Origin: Pseudomonadota bacterium
Lineage (GTDB): Bacteria; Pseudomonadota; Alphaproteobacteria; Rhizobiales; Hyphomicrobiaceae
DNA length: 17,269 nt
Assembly: GCA_023410905.1 (NCBI GenBank)
Contig: JAEYPL010000163.1
Location: 1 to 17,269, forward strand
Direction: 5' to 3'
This document shows positions 7,054-14,162 of the stretch, one piece after another. The notes beneath the pieces are model-generated. The model was not told the DNA's origin. It saw only the letters and a list, made by a program, of their open reading frames with translations, and ran no database searches. Each line of letters begins with the position of its first letter. Within the stretch, counting starts at the first letter, position 1. The position numbers were made by a program, and so were the translations under genes.

Positions 7054-8289
7054 CTATTGGACAGCTTTCGTGCCGTAGCGCTTCTCGATGTAGTCCTCGA
7101 CGATCACCTTGAACTCGCTCGCAATATTCGGGCCCCGCAGCGTCATGGCCTTGCGCCCGTCGATGAATACGGGGGCCGAGGGCGTCTCGCCAGTGCCGGG
7201 GAGCGAAATGCCGATGTCGGCGTGCTTCGATTCGCCGGGGCCGTTCACGATGCAGCCCATGACGGCCAGGTTCAGCGCCTCGACACCGGGGTAACGCGCC
7301 CGCCACTCCGGCATACGCTCACGGATCATCGTCTGCACGTCCCGGGCAAGTTCCTGGAAGACCGTCGACGTCGTACGTCCGCAGCCGGGACAGGCGGCGA
7401 CGATGGGCATGAACGTGCGGAGGCCCATGACCTGCAGCAGCTCCTGCGCGGCCTGCACTTCGAGCGTGCGGTCGCCGCCGGGCTCGGGCGTCAGCGAATA
7501 ACGGATCGTGTCGCCGATGCCGGCCTGGAGCACGATGCCCATGGCGGCAGAGGAGGCGACAATGCCCTTCGAGCCCATGCCGGCCTCGGTCAATCCGAGA
7601 TGCAGCGCGTAACCGCAGCGTTCGGCCAGCATGGAATAGACGGCAATCAGATCCTGTACTGCCGAGACCTTCGCGGAGATCACGATGCGGTCGCCGGCGA
7701 GGCCCAGCTCTTCCGCGCGCTCCGCCGAAAGCAGCGCCGACTGCACGATCGCCTCGTGCATCACCGCGCGCGCAGTCTTGGGCGTAGCGCTCTTGGCGTT
7801 CTCATCCATGAGGTGCGTCAGCAGCGCCTGATCGAGCGAGCCCCAATTGACGCCGATCCGCACGGGCTTGTTGTGCCGCAACGCGAGATCGATGATCGCG
7901 GAGAACTGGCGATCCTTCTTGTCCTTGAAGCCGACATTGCCGGGATTGATGCGGTACTTGTCGAGGGCTTCCGCGCAGGCAGGGTTCTCAGTCAGCAGCG
8001 TATGGCCATTGTAGTGGAAGTCACCGACGATAGGCACGCTGACGCGCATCTTCGCGAGCTTCTCGCGGATCAGCGGAACGGCCTTGGCCGCCTCGTCGCG
8101 ATCGACGGTGATGCGCACGATCTCGGAGCCAGCGCGCGCCAGCGCCGCGACCTGCCGTGCCGTACCCTCGGCGTCCGCCGTATCGGTATTGGTCATGGAT
8201 TGAACGACGATCGGGGCGCCGCCGCCGACGATGACGCCGCCTACGTTCACGGCATGGGTCTGGCGGCGTTCTCCGGGGCTCGTCAGCAT
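7054..8289 (-). CDS. ispG: 4-hydroxy-3-methylbut-2-en-1-yl diphosphate synthase (IspG/GcpE)
   Basis: This 411-residue enzyme converts methylerythritol cyclodiphosphate to HMBPP, the penultimate step of the non-mevalonate isoprenoid pathway, in the cytosol. It opens with the TIM-barrel segment PIVVQSMTNTDT. The [4Fe-4S] cluster cysteines are visible at 300 and 303 (ACPGCGRT) and 346 (MGCIVNGPGE), with the usual Glu after NGPG. Sequence before the ATG at 8289 contains GGAG and AGG within 6-10 nt. Length fits the short two-domain bacterial form. It lies 74 nt downstream of znuB on the same strand, so partial read-through from znuB is possible but a separate promoter in that gap is not excluded. 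Confidence 0.95.
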   Translation of the reverse strand: MLTSPGERRQTHAVNVGGVIVGGGAPIVVQSMTNTDTADAEGTARQVAALARAGSEIVRITVDRDEAAKAVPLIREKLAKMRVSVPIVGDFHYNGHTLLTENPACAEALDKYRINPGNVGFKDKKDRQFSAIIDLALRHNKPVRIGVNWGSLDQALLTHLMDENAKSATPKTARAVMHEAIVQSALLSAERAEELGLAGDRIVISAKVSAVQDLIAVYSMLAERCGYALHLGLTEAGMGSKGIVASSAAMGIVLQAGIGDTIRYSLTPEPGGDRTLEVQAAQELLQVMGLRTFMPIVAACPGCGRTTSTVFQELARDVQTMIRERMPEWRARYPGVEALNLAVMGCIVNGPGESKHADIGISLPGTGETPSAPVFIDGRKAMTLRGPNIASEFKVIVEDYIEKRYGTKAVQ

Positions 8290-8363
8290 GTGTCAGCCTG
8301 TCTCCAGTTCGGACGGCCCCTGATTGCCATACCTTCGTGTCACAGCCAACTACTGGCGTTCAA

Positions 8364-9161
8364 CTACCGGCGTTGCAGCGAGAACGCCGCGGCCAGCGAG
8401 GCGAGGCAGAAGGCCGAAAGCACCACGACCACGGCCGGCCCTGCCGGCACGTCCCAGGCGACGGACAGAGCGAGACCGCCGGCCGTCCCCAGAATGCCGA
8501 AGCCCGCCGCCCCCACGACCATCATCTCAGGCGTCGCCGAGAAGGGCCGCGCGGCCGCCGCCGGCATGATGAGGAAGGCGACGATCAGCAGTACGCCGAC
8601 GACCTTCATGGCCACGGCAATGATGAACGCCAGCAGCATGATCAGCGCCGCCTCGGCGCGGGCCGTATTGTGCCCCTCGGCGGCGGCGAGCTCCTTGTGC
8701 ACGGCGACGGCGACCAGCGTCTTCCAGAAGAGTGCGATCGCCGCCAGCACCAGCGCCCCGCCGATGAAAACCCAGAGGAGGTCACTTTCGTTGACTGCCA
8801 GGATATCCCCGAACAGATAGCCCATGAGATCGAGGCGTTGACCCGAAAGCCGCGCGGCCGCGATCAACCCGAGCGCCAGGGCAGCGTGCGAAAGAATGCC
8901 GAGCAGGCTGTCCACGGGCAGCAGCGGCTGGCGTTCCAGCACCACCAGCATGGCGCCGACGGCAAGCGAGACCAGGATCACGCCGAGCGTCAGGTCGATG
9001 TCGAAGGCAATGCCGAAGGCGACGCCGAGCAAGCCCGCGTGCGCCACCGTCGAGCCGAAATAGGACATGCGTCGCCAGACGACGAGGCAGCCGAGCGGGG
9101 CCGCCACGATAGCAATGCCGAGGCCGGCAATGAGCGCGCGAAGCAGGAAGGGCTCCATCAT
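8364..9161 (-). CDS. znuB: Zinc ABC transporter permease (ZnuB-type)
   Basis: This 265-residue, strongly hydrophobic protein belongs to the ABC-3 family of permeases for zinc or manganese uptake. The first segment (FLLRALIAGLGIAIVAAPLG) is followed by VVWRRMSYFGSTVAHAGLLG, a conserved motif of ZnuB/MntB proteins. Several further membrane segments follow, ending in a short basic tail (LQRR). It would form the membrane channel working with a ZnuC ATPase and a ZnuA binding protein. Neither is beside it: the gene upstream is divergent argJ and the gene downstream is ispG. Start is the ATG at 9161 or the adjacent ATG at 9158; no strong ribosome binding site precedes them. A possible Zur-like dyad lies 40-64 nt upstream. 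Confidence 0.9.
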   Translation of the reverse strand: MMEPFLLRALIAGLGIAIVAAPLGCLVVWRRMSYFGSTVAHAGLLGVAFGIAFDIDLTLGVILVSLAVGAMLVVLERQPLLPVDSLLGILSHAALALGLIAAARLSGQRLDLMGYLFGDILAVNESDLLWVFIGGALVLAAIALFWKTLVAVAVHKELAAAEGHNTARAEAALIMLLAFIIAVAMKVVGVLLIVAFLIMPAAAARPFSATPEMMVVGAAGFGILGTAGGLALSVAWDVPAGPAVVVVLSAFCLASLAAAFSLQRR

Positions 9162-9200
9162 GGCCGAGACTTTTGGTCCGCCCGGGGCTCGCTGTAAAGG

Positions 9201-9225
9201 GCGAATGCAATAGTGTTGCATCCGC
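9201..9225. promoter_or_regulatory. 25-bp inverted repeat upstream of znuB, candidate Zur operator
   Basis: The arms GCGAATGCAA and TTGCATCCGC pair at 9 of 10 positions around the 5-nt centre TAGTG. Fur-family repressors such as Zur bind AT-containing dyads of about this size, often with an AATG...CATT-like edge as here. It lies 40 nt upstream of znuB, within reach of its promoter. The resemblance to Zur sites is loose and the assignment depends on the neighbouring zinc gene. Confidence 0.4.
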
Positions 9226-9238
9226 GTCCCGCGCGGGG

Positions 9239-9268
9239 CGCAAGGCGAATGGCCATGTTCGCCTTGCG
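9239..9268. repeat. Perfect 11-bp inverted repeat in the znuB-argJ intergenic region
   Basis: CGCAAGGCGAA (9239-9249) and TTCGCCTTGCG (9258-9268) pair perfectly around an 8-nt loop that itself is nearly palindromic (ATGGCCAT). It lies 64 nt before the argJ ATG and 78 nt before znuB. It could be a regulator binding site or a leader hairpin. No T-run follows on either strand, so it is not a usual terminator. Confidence 0.55.
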
Positions 9269-9331
9269 TCCCTGGCATAGCAGGCAGTATTGCGTTCGCT
9301 CCTGATCCGCCCGCATTTCCGGAGCCGTTCC

Positions 9332-10582
9332 ATGGCCAAAGCCGATGCCGCCGTCTCGCCGTTCGCCCCCAAGGCGCTTCCAGAGGTTCCCGTCATCGAG
9401 GGCGTTCGCTTTGCCGCGTGCGAAGCCGGCATCAAGTACAAGAACCGAAAAGACCTCATGATCGCGGTCATGGACGAGGGCACGGTCGCGGCGGGCGTGC
9501 TCACGCAGTCCAAGACCTGCTCGGCGCCGGTGCTCTGGTGCCGCGAGAGCCTGAAGTCCGGCAAAGCGCGGGCACTCGTCGTGAACTCGGGGAACTCCAA
9601 TGCCTTCACGGGCAAGAAGGGCCGCGAAGCCGTCGAGCTGACAGCCGAGTTTGCCATGAAGGCTGTGGGCTGCGGCAGGAGCGACGTCTATCTCGCCTCG
9701 ACAGGCGTGATCGGCGAGCCGCTCGAAGCCGGCAAGTTCGCGCACCTGCTCGATGGATTGGCGAAGGCTGCGAAGCCCGATGCCTGGGCCGATACGGCGC
9801 GCGCGATCATGACCACGGACACATTTCCAAAGCTCGTGACGCGCACCGCCACGATCGACGGCGTGTCTGTCACGATCAACGGCTTCTGCAAGGGCGCCGG
9901 CATGATCGCACCCGACATGGCGACCATGCTCTGCTTCATCTTCACGGATGCGGCCATCGCGGCGCCGGCACTGCAGAGCCTGCTCGCGGCCGGAGCGCAG
10001 AAGAGCTTCAACTGCATGACCGTCGATGGCGACACCTCCACCAGCGACACGATGCTCATGTTCGCAACGGGCAAGGCGGCAGGGCGTGGTCAGAAGGCCG
10101 TCGAGCGCGCCGACGATCCAGCCCTCGCCGACTTCACCGCTAAGGCACATGATCTCATGCGCGAACTGGCGATCATGGTCGCGAAGGACGGCGAAGGCCT
10201 GTCCAAGTTCGTTACCGTCGAGATTCAGGGCGCCGAGAACGACAGCGCTGCGCGCACGATCGGCCTCTCGATCGCCAACTCACCGCTCGTGAAGACGGCG
10301 ATCGCCGGTCAGGACCCGAACTGGGGCCGCGTGGTCATGGCTGTCGGCAAGGCCGGTGAAGCCGCGGACCGCGATAAGCTGGCGATCTGGTTCGGGCCGC
10401 ATCAGGTGGCGAAGGATGGCGAGCGCTCACCGACCTATGTCGAGGAGACCGTCGCCGACTACATGCTGAACCCCGAGATCACCATCAAGGTCGATATCGG
10501 TCTCGGCGCTGGCAAGGCGACGATCTGGACGTGCGATCTGACGCACGGCTACATCTCGGTCAATGCGGACTACCGGAGCTAA
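9332..10582 (+). CDS. argJ: Bifunctional glutamate N-acetyltransferase/amino-acid acetyltransferase ArgJ
   Basis: This 416-residue enzyme transfers the acetyl group from N2-acetylornithine to glutamate, and in bifunctional forms also makes acetylglutamate from acetyl-CoA. It therefore feeds and recycles the arginine pathway. The self-cleavage site that generates the a and b chains is visible as PDMATMLCF, with the nucleophilic Thr at residue 198. Other conserved blocks are NSGNSNAFTG, TVDGDTSTSDT, GQDPNWGRV and the C-terminal WTCDLTHGYISVNADYRS. GGAG at 9321-9324 lies 7 nt before the ATG at 9332; an in-frame upstream ATG at 9290 has no such site and adds non-conserved residues. It is divergent from znuB and converges on a dehydrogenase gene through a hairpin. 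Confidence 0.96.
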   Translation: MAKADAAVSPFAPKALPEVPVIEGVRFAACEAGIKYKNRKDLMIAVMDEGTVAAGVLTQSKTCSAPVLWCRESLKSGKARALVVNSGNSNAFTGKKGREAVELTAEFAMKAVGCGRSDVYLASTGVIGEPLEAGKFAHLLDGLAKAAKPDAWADTARAIMTTDTFPKLVTRTATIDGVSVTINGFCKGAGMIAPDMATMLCFIFTDAAIAAPALQSLLAAGAQKSFNCMTVDGDTSTSDTMLMFATGKAAGRGQKAVERADDPALADFTAKAHDLMRELAIMVAKDGEGLSKFVTVEIQGAENDSAARTIGLSIANSPLVKTAIAGQDPNWGRVVMAVGKAGEAADRDKLAIWFGPHQVAKDGERSPTYVEETVADYMLNPEITIKVDIGLGAGKATIWTCDLTHGYISVNADYRS

Positions 10583-10584
10583 GC

Positions 10585-10625
10585 TTTTCCCTTTCTCCCC
10601 GTTCTACACGGGAAGAAGGGGAAAG
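10585..10625. terminator. Long hairpin between convergent argJ and the SDR gene
   Basis: Bases 10585-10602 pair with 10608-10625 around the loop TCTAC: an 18-position stem with one mismatch and two G-T wobbles. It starts 3 nt after the argJ stop and ends 15 nt before the stop of the opposing gene. One arm is pyrimidine-rich and the other purine-rich. It is well placed as a bidirectional terminator, though the terminal T-runs are part of the stem rather than after it. Confidence 0.6.
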
Positions 10626-10640
10626 TGCTGCGGCACTCAA

Positions 10641-11420
10641 TCACCTCGCCGTCCAGCCGCCGTCGATCGAATAGTTCGCGCCCGTAATCGACGAAGCCAG
10701 GTCGCCCGCGAGAAACACCGCAAGCGCGCCGATCTCCTCGATCTCGACGAAGCGGCCCGTCGGCTGCGCCTCAAGAACTTCCTTCTGCGCTTCGGCTTCC
10801 GTGATCCCCTTGCTCTTGGCAAGGTCGGGAATCTGCTTGGCAACGAGCGGCGTCTTCACGAAACCCGGTGAGATGGCGTTCACCGTGACACCCGATGTCG
10901 CCAGCTCGAGCGCGACAGTCTTCGTGAAGCCCGCGAGGCCATGCTTTGCCGCAACGTACGCCGACTTGAAGGGCGAGGCGACCAGCGAGTGCGCCGAGCA
11001 TAGATTGATGATGCGGCCATGCTTACGCGCTTTCATGCCGGGCACGGCCGCACGCGTCGTGTGGAACGCAGAACTCAGATTGATAGCGATGATCGCGTCC
11101 CACTTCTCGATGGGAAACTCCTCGACCGGCGATACGAATTGAATGCCGGCATTGTTGATGAGGATATCGAGCGAGCTGAACTCCTTTTCGGCGCGCGCCA
11201 CCATCTCAGCGATCTGATTGTGCCTGAGCATATTGGCTGGATCGTAGAGGACGCGCGTCCCGAAGGCCGAAACCTCCTTGGTCGCCTCTGCGATTTCCGC
11301 CTCGCTGCCGAGACCGTTGATCATGACGTTCGCGCCAGCCTGTGCCAGCGCCGTCGCCATACCGAGACCGATTCCGGACGTGGAACCTGTCACAATCGCA
11401 TTCCGGCCTTTCAAGCTCAT
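10641..11420 (-). CDS. 3-hydroxybutyrate dehydrogenase (SDR family)
   Basis: This 259-residue short-chain dehydrogenase closely resembles D-3-hydroxybutyrate dehydrogenases, which oxidise 3-hydroxybutyrate to acetoacetate with NAD during polyhydroxybutyrate breakdown. Visible motifs are TGSTSGIG (11-18), NNAG (89-92), catalytic Ser142, and Tyr155/Lys159. The segment SLVASPFKSAYVAAKHG around the active site and the ending NYSIDGGWTAR are characteristic of this subfamily. GGAG lies 9 nt before the ATG at 11420. It follows the CoA-transferase gene by 75 nt on the same strand, so the two may be co-transcribed. That pairing is consistent with ketone-body or short hydroxy-acid metabolism but does not prove it. 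Confidence 0.88.
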   Translation of the reverse strand: MSLKGRNAIVTGSTSGIGLGMATALAQAGANVMINGLGSEAEIAEATKEVSAFGTRVLYDPANMLRHNQIAEMVARAEKEFSSLDILINNAGIQFVSPVEEFPIEKWDAIIAINLSSAFHTTRAAVPGMKARKHGRIINLCSAHSLVASPFKSAYVAAKHGLAGFTKTVALELATSGVTVNAISPGFVKTPLVAKQIPDLAKSKGITEAEAQKEVLEAQPTGRFVEIEEIGALAVFLAGDLASSITGANYSIDGGWTAR

Positions 11421-11495
11421 GATTTGTGCTCCGTTCCTGAAACCGCTTGCTTACGTCCCCGTCCGGCCAATCTCACTGAAGCGCAATCGGTTCCC

Positions 11496-12890
11496 TCAGG
11501 CCAGCGGCCATGCCGCCGCATGCGTGCCGAGCGCGACCGACGGGCGATCCCATCGCGGTGGCGTTTCAGAGAGCTGCCCGGCGTGGCTCATCACCGACAT
11601 CGCGCCGAAAGCGCTTGGCAGATCGACGAGCAGATCCTGCGCGGCGGCGCGATCGATCTTGGCGGCCTTCTGACCATCGGGAACGCGGCCGAGGCCCGTC
11701 AACCAATGCCCGACCTGCGCAAGCGAAACGCGCACGAGCCACGATCCACCGAACTCCGCCCGTCGCTTGAGGGCCATCATGGCACCGGCGGCCATGAGGT
11801 ATCCCGCGCCGTGGTCCAACGCCTGACAGGGAAGCTCCACGGGGCGGTCGACGCCGGCAACCTCGGCTTCGGCGCGGTTGATGCCCGTCGCCGTCTGGAC
11901 GAGCGAATCGAAGCCGCGCCGTGCGGCCCACGGCCCAACGTGGCCCCACGCGCTCAGCGTCACATATACGATGCCGGGGCGGAGTTTCGCGGCCCGCGCA
12001 GGCGAGAAGCCGCGCTCGGAAATGCCGCCCGGACGATAGCCCTGAACGAAGATGTCGGCGCCTTCGAGCAGCATCGACAGCGTTGCCTTGCCTTCGCTCT
12101 CGCGCAGATCGATGTGTGTCGAGAGCTTGCCGCGTCCGGTATCCACGTCCAGGCCCGGAATATCGGGGAGATGCGGCCCCGTCACGCGCAGCACGTCCGC
12201 ACCATGGGCCGCGAGCGTACGCCCGCATACGGGCCCGGCGAGTACCCGCGTCAAGTCGAGCACGCGCACCGACGAAAGCGGCCGATCGCCGGGAGGCAGC
12301 GGGCGCGCCGGCGCTTCGCCGATCTGCACGATCTCGATAAGTGGCAGCCCCGCGACGGCCATGCCCTGCGGATGAGCCGCCCATTCGGCCGGCGTGCGCA
12401 TCATGGTGCCGACAAGACCGCGCCGCGCAACTTCATCCTCGTAGTCCTGGCCGCGCCACCCCTTGAGCGCGGCCGCGACCGCCTCGCGCTCGTACGGCAC
12501 GCCGAGCATGTCCAGAATGCCCTGGCGATGATGCGGGAAGTTCGTATGGAGGCGAACCCAGCGACCATCCCCCGTCTGGTAGATTCCGGCGATCTTGTCC
12601 CAGGTGGCGGGCGGCGGCTTGCCGTCGATCATGTAAAGCCGTTCGCTGATGAACTCGGCGACGGCATGGCGCATGTCGACGCTCACCCGTTGTGCGCGAC
12701 CATTCCGCACCCGATCGACCTCGCTTGCGGCCAACGCCGACGCCGCGATGGTCGCTTGGGCAATCGTACCGGTTCTGAAGGAGGAGGGTAGCGCCGGCTC
12801 GGTTCCGGAGAGCTTCACGCGCGCGAGGGCTGCATGATCACCGCCGATCGTGCGCCAGATATCGGCCAAGGCATCGCTTGGGTTCGTCAT
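11496..12890 (-). CDS. Family III CoA-transferase (CaiB/BaiF), two-domain form
   Basis: This 464-residue protein belongs to the CaiB/BaiF (family III) CoA-transferases, which move CoA between carboxylic acids. The canonical N-terminal module of the family begins only at about residue 207 (SSVRVLDLTRVLAGP). It carries the segment RRGFDSLVQTATG, in which Asp328 aligns with the catalytic Asp that forms the aspartyl-CoA intermediate. Residues 1-200 resemble a degenerate or rearranged CaiB module (WVRLHTNFPHHRQGIL is similar to the central part of the fold). The order therefore looks permuted relative to the standard ~400-residue enzyme. I chose the ATG at 12890, with GGAG 9 nt upstream, over a GTG at 12911. 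Acid partners are unknown. The next gene on the strand is the hydroxybutyrate dehydrogenase. Confidence 0.88.
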   Translation of the reverse strand: MTNPSDALADIWRTIGGDHAALARVKLSGTEPALPSSFRTGTIAQATIAASALAASEVDRVRNGRAQRVSVDMRHAVAEFISERLYMIDGKPPPATWDKIAGIYQTGDGRWVRLHTNFPHHRQGILDMLGVPYEREAVAAALKGWRGQDYEDEVARRGLVGTMMRTPAEWAAHPQGMAVAGLPLIEIVQIGEAPARPLPPGDRPLSSVRVLDLTRVLAGPVCGRTLAAHGADVLRVTGPHLPDIPGLDVDTGRGKLSTHIDLRESEGKATLSMLLEGADIFVQGYRPGGISERGFSPARAAKLRPGIVYVTLSAWGHVGPWAARRGFDSLVQTATGINRAEAEVAGVDRPVELPCQALDHGAGYLMAAGAMMALKRRAEFGGSWLVRVSLAQVGHWLTGLGRVPDGQKAAKIDRAAAQDLLVDLPSAFGAMSVMSHAGQLSETPPRWDRPSVALGTHAAAWPLA

Positions 12891-13167
12891 GGCTTCAGCT
12901 CCATCAGGCACCGCGGATCGGGGCGAGATCCCTGCAGTAGAACGGACTTGCCGTAGATGGAAGAGCGGTCTCGCTCGCCCGAGAAGCTGTCACGGAGAAT
13001 TGGTCATTGCGCTCAGTCGGGCAATCCCGCGCCAGGCAAGGGCGAACCATGCGTCGCTGGAACAGCGCGGGGCAGCTCGAAAGCCGGTGTTGTCGAAGAA
13101 CGCACGACAATCTATAGCCCAATAGGCCGGAGCCGGGCCTTACACAATGGGCTGGGCCTCGGACACC

Positions 13168-13173
13168 AAGGAG
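13168..13173 (+). promoter_or_regulatory. Ribosome binding site of the DUF4145 gene
   Basis: AAGGAG lies 9 nt before the ATG at 13183 and decides between that start and an in-frame ATG at 13147, which has no comparable site. Confidence 0.7.
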
Positions 13174-13182
13174 TTGCACAGC

Positions 13183-13893
13183 ATGTCGATGATTGTGGCG
13201 GACTGTCCTCGCTGCGGAGCAAAGTCCCACACACTAGATGTGTCCGCTCAACAGCATGTGCGACAGGATCACCAATGGCAGAACTGGTATGAGGTGTTTG
13301 GCGTGTGCCGCAACTGCGGCAAGTCTAGCACTTGGCTCATCGGCCTGAGAGAGTTCAACTCAAAGGAGGCCTTCTACGGCGGTCGCAAGATCGTAGAGTT
13401 TCAGGGAAGTCTCAATCCTCACTTCCGAATAGAGAGGTATATAGGCCTCCGGGACAATATCGGCCTCACCCCTCCAGAGCACCTCCCCAAATCTATAGGC
13501 GACGCCTTTGATGAGGCTGCCGCCTGCCTATCAATCGGATGCTACAATGCGGCAGCAACCATGTTTCGTCTATGTGTTGATCACGTCACACGACCGCTTC
13601 TTCCCGATCCGGGTGATGCGCAGATCGCGCAACCGAATACTAGACAGCGCAGGGACTTGGGCCTGAGACTAGCTTGGCTCTTCGATAATAGAATTCTTCC
13701 CACAGAACTCCAGGAACTAGCAAAATGCATCCGCGAGGATGCAAATGACGGCGCCCATGTTGGAACGTTAGAAAAGGCTGATGCAGAAGACATACTGGAC
13801 TTTACCATAGCGCTACTCGAGCGATTAGTGACCGAGCCCAAGCGCCTAGATATCGCTCAAAAGCGACGGGATCAGCGACGCCAGCAAAGCTAG
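13183..13893 (+). CDS. Zinc-ribbon DUF4145 domain protein
   Basis: This 236-residue protein has an N-terminal zinc ribbon formed by Cys8/Cys11 (CPRCG) and Cys42/Cys45 (CRNCG). A helical region of the DUF4145 type follows, from about residue 105 (EAAACLSIGCYNAAATMFR) to the conserved ANDGAHVG segment near 187-193. DUF4145 occurs alone or fused to nuclease and restriction subunits; its function is not established. The C-terminus is charged (KRRDQRRQQS). Codon use differs clearly from neighbours: ATA, CTA, TTA and AGA codons are frequent and the GC content is visibly lower. It sits 69 nt upstream of a tRNA-Leu gene on the same strand. Composition and position suggest horizontal acquisition, perhaps as a remnant of an island; no integrase or restriction partner is visible. 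Confidence 0.85.
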   Translation: MSMIVADCPRCGAKSHTLDVSAQQHVRQDHQWQNWYEVFGVCRNCGKSSTWLIGLREFNSKEAFYGGRKIVEFQGSLNPHFRIERYIGLRDNIGLTPPEHLPKSIGDAFDEAAACLSIGCYNAAATMFRLCVDHVTRPLLPDPGDAQIAQPNTRQRRDLGLRLAWLFDNRILPTELQELAKCIREDANDGAHVGTLEKADAEDILDFTIALLERLVTEPKRLDIAQKRRDQRRQQS

Positions 13894-13962
13894 CTGTCAG
13901 CGTTCAATGACCACACCGATTGCTTGGCATGTAGTGTCTCTGAGGGGTGCCTAAACTTAACC

Positions 13963-14049
13963 GCGGACGTGGTGGAACTGGTAGACACACAGGACTTAAA
14001 ATCCTGAGACGGCAACGTCGTGTGGGTTCGATTCCCACCGTCCGCACCA
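13963..14049 (+). tRNA. tRNA-Leu (anticodon UAA)
   Basis: A complete 87-nt class II tRNA. The acceptor stem GCGGACG (13963-13969) pairs with CGTCCGC (14039-14045), followed by discriminator A and an encoded CCA. The anticodon stem CAGGA/TCCTG encloses CTTAAAA, giving anticodon TAA for leucine. A long variable arm (around GACGGCAACGTC) and the T arm GTGGG-TTCGATT-CCCAC are present. All stems are intact. Confidence 0.97.
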
Positions 14050-14110
14050 TCTTGCCGGCAGGGTCGGTCACGAATCTAGAGCCGAGAGAGGATCGAGCCA
14101 TCAACGAGCA

Positions 14111-14151
14111 CCGGCACCGGACAGCCGCAGCTACGGCTGGCACAGTGCCGG
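14111..14151. terminator. Two-tier hairpin between tRNA-Leu and the sulfatase 3' end
   Basis: Outer arms CCGGCAC (14111-14117) and GTGCCGG (14145-14151) enclose inner arms CAGCCG (14122-14127) and CGGCTG (14134-14139). It starts 12 nt beyond the sulfatase stop on the - strand and lies 62 nt after the tRNA on the + strand, so it may end both transcripts. No T-run follows on either side. Confidence 0.45.
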
Positions 14152-14162
14152 CGAAGGGACGA

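Noticed and set aside
5765..8820. Long + strand open frames opposite argE, apaG, ispG and znuB
   Set aside because: All are shadows of strongly conserved - strand genes, with no motifs of their own.
11019..12791. Long + strand frame opposite the dehydrogenase and CoA-transferase
   Set aside because: It runs across two real genes and the intergenic gap, with Arg/His-rich translation and no domain.
12912..13182. Possible gene remnant between the CoA-transferase and the DUF4145 gene
   Set aside because: Short frames exist on both strands but none has a ribosome binding site or a recognisable motif; I see nothing supportable in these 271 bases.
13924..13957. Promoter for tRNA-Leu
   Set aside because: A TTGGCA and a TAAACT element can be found but their 22-nt spacing is too long to support a call.
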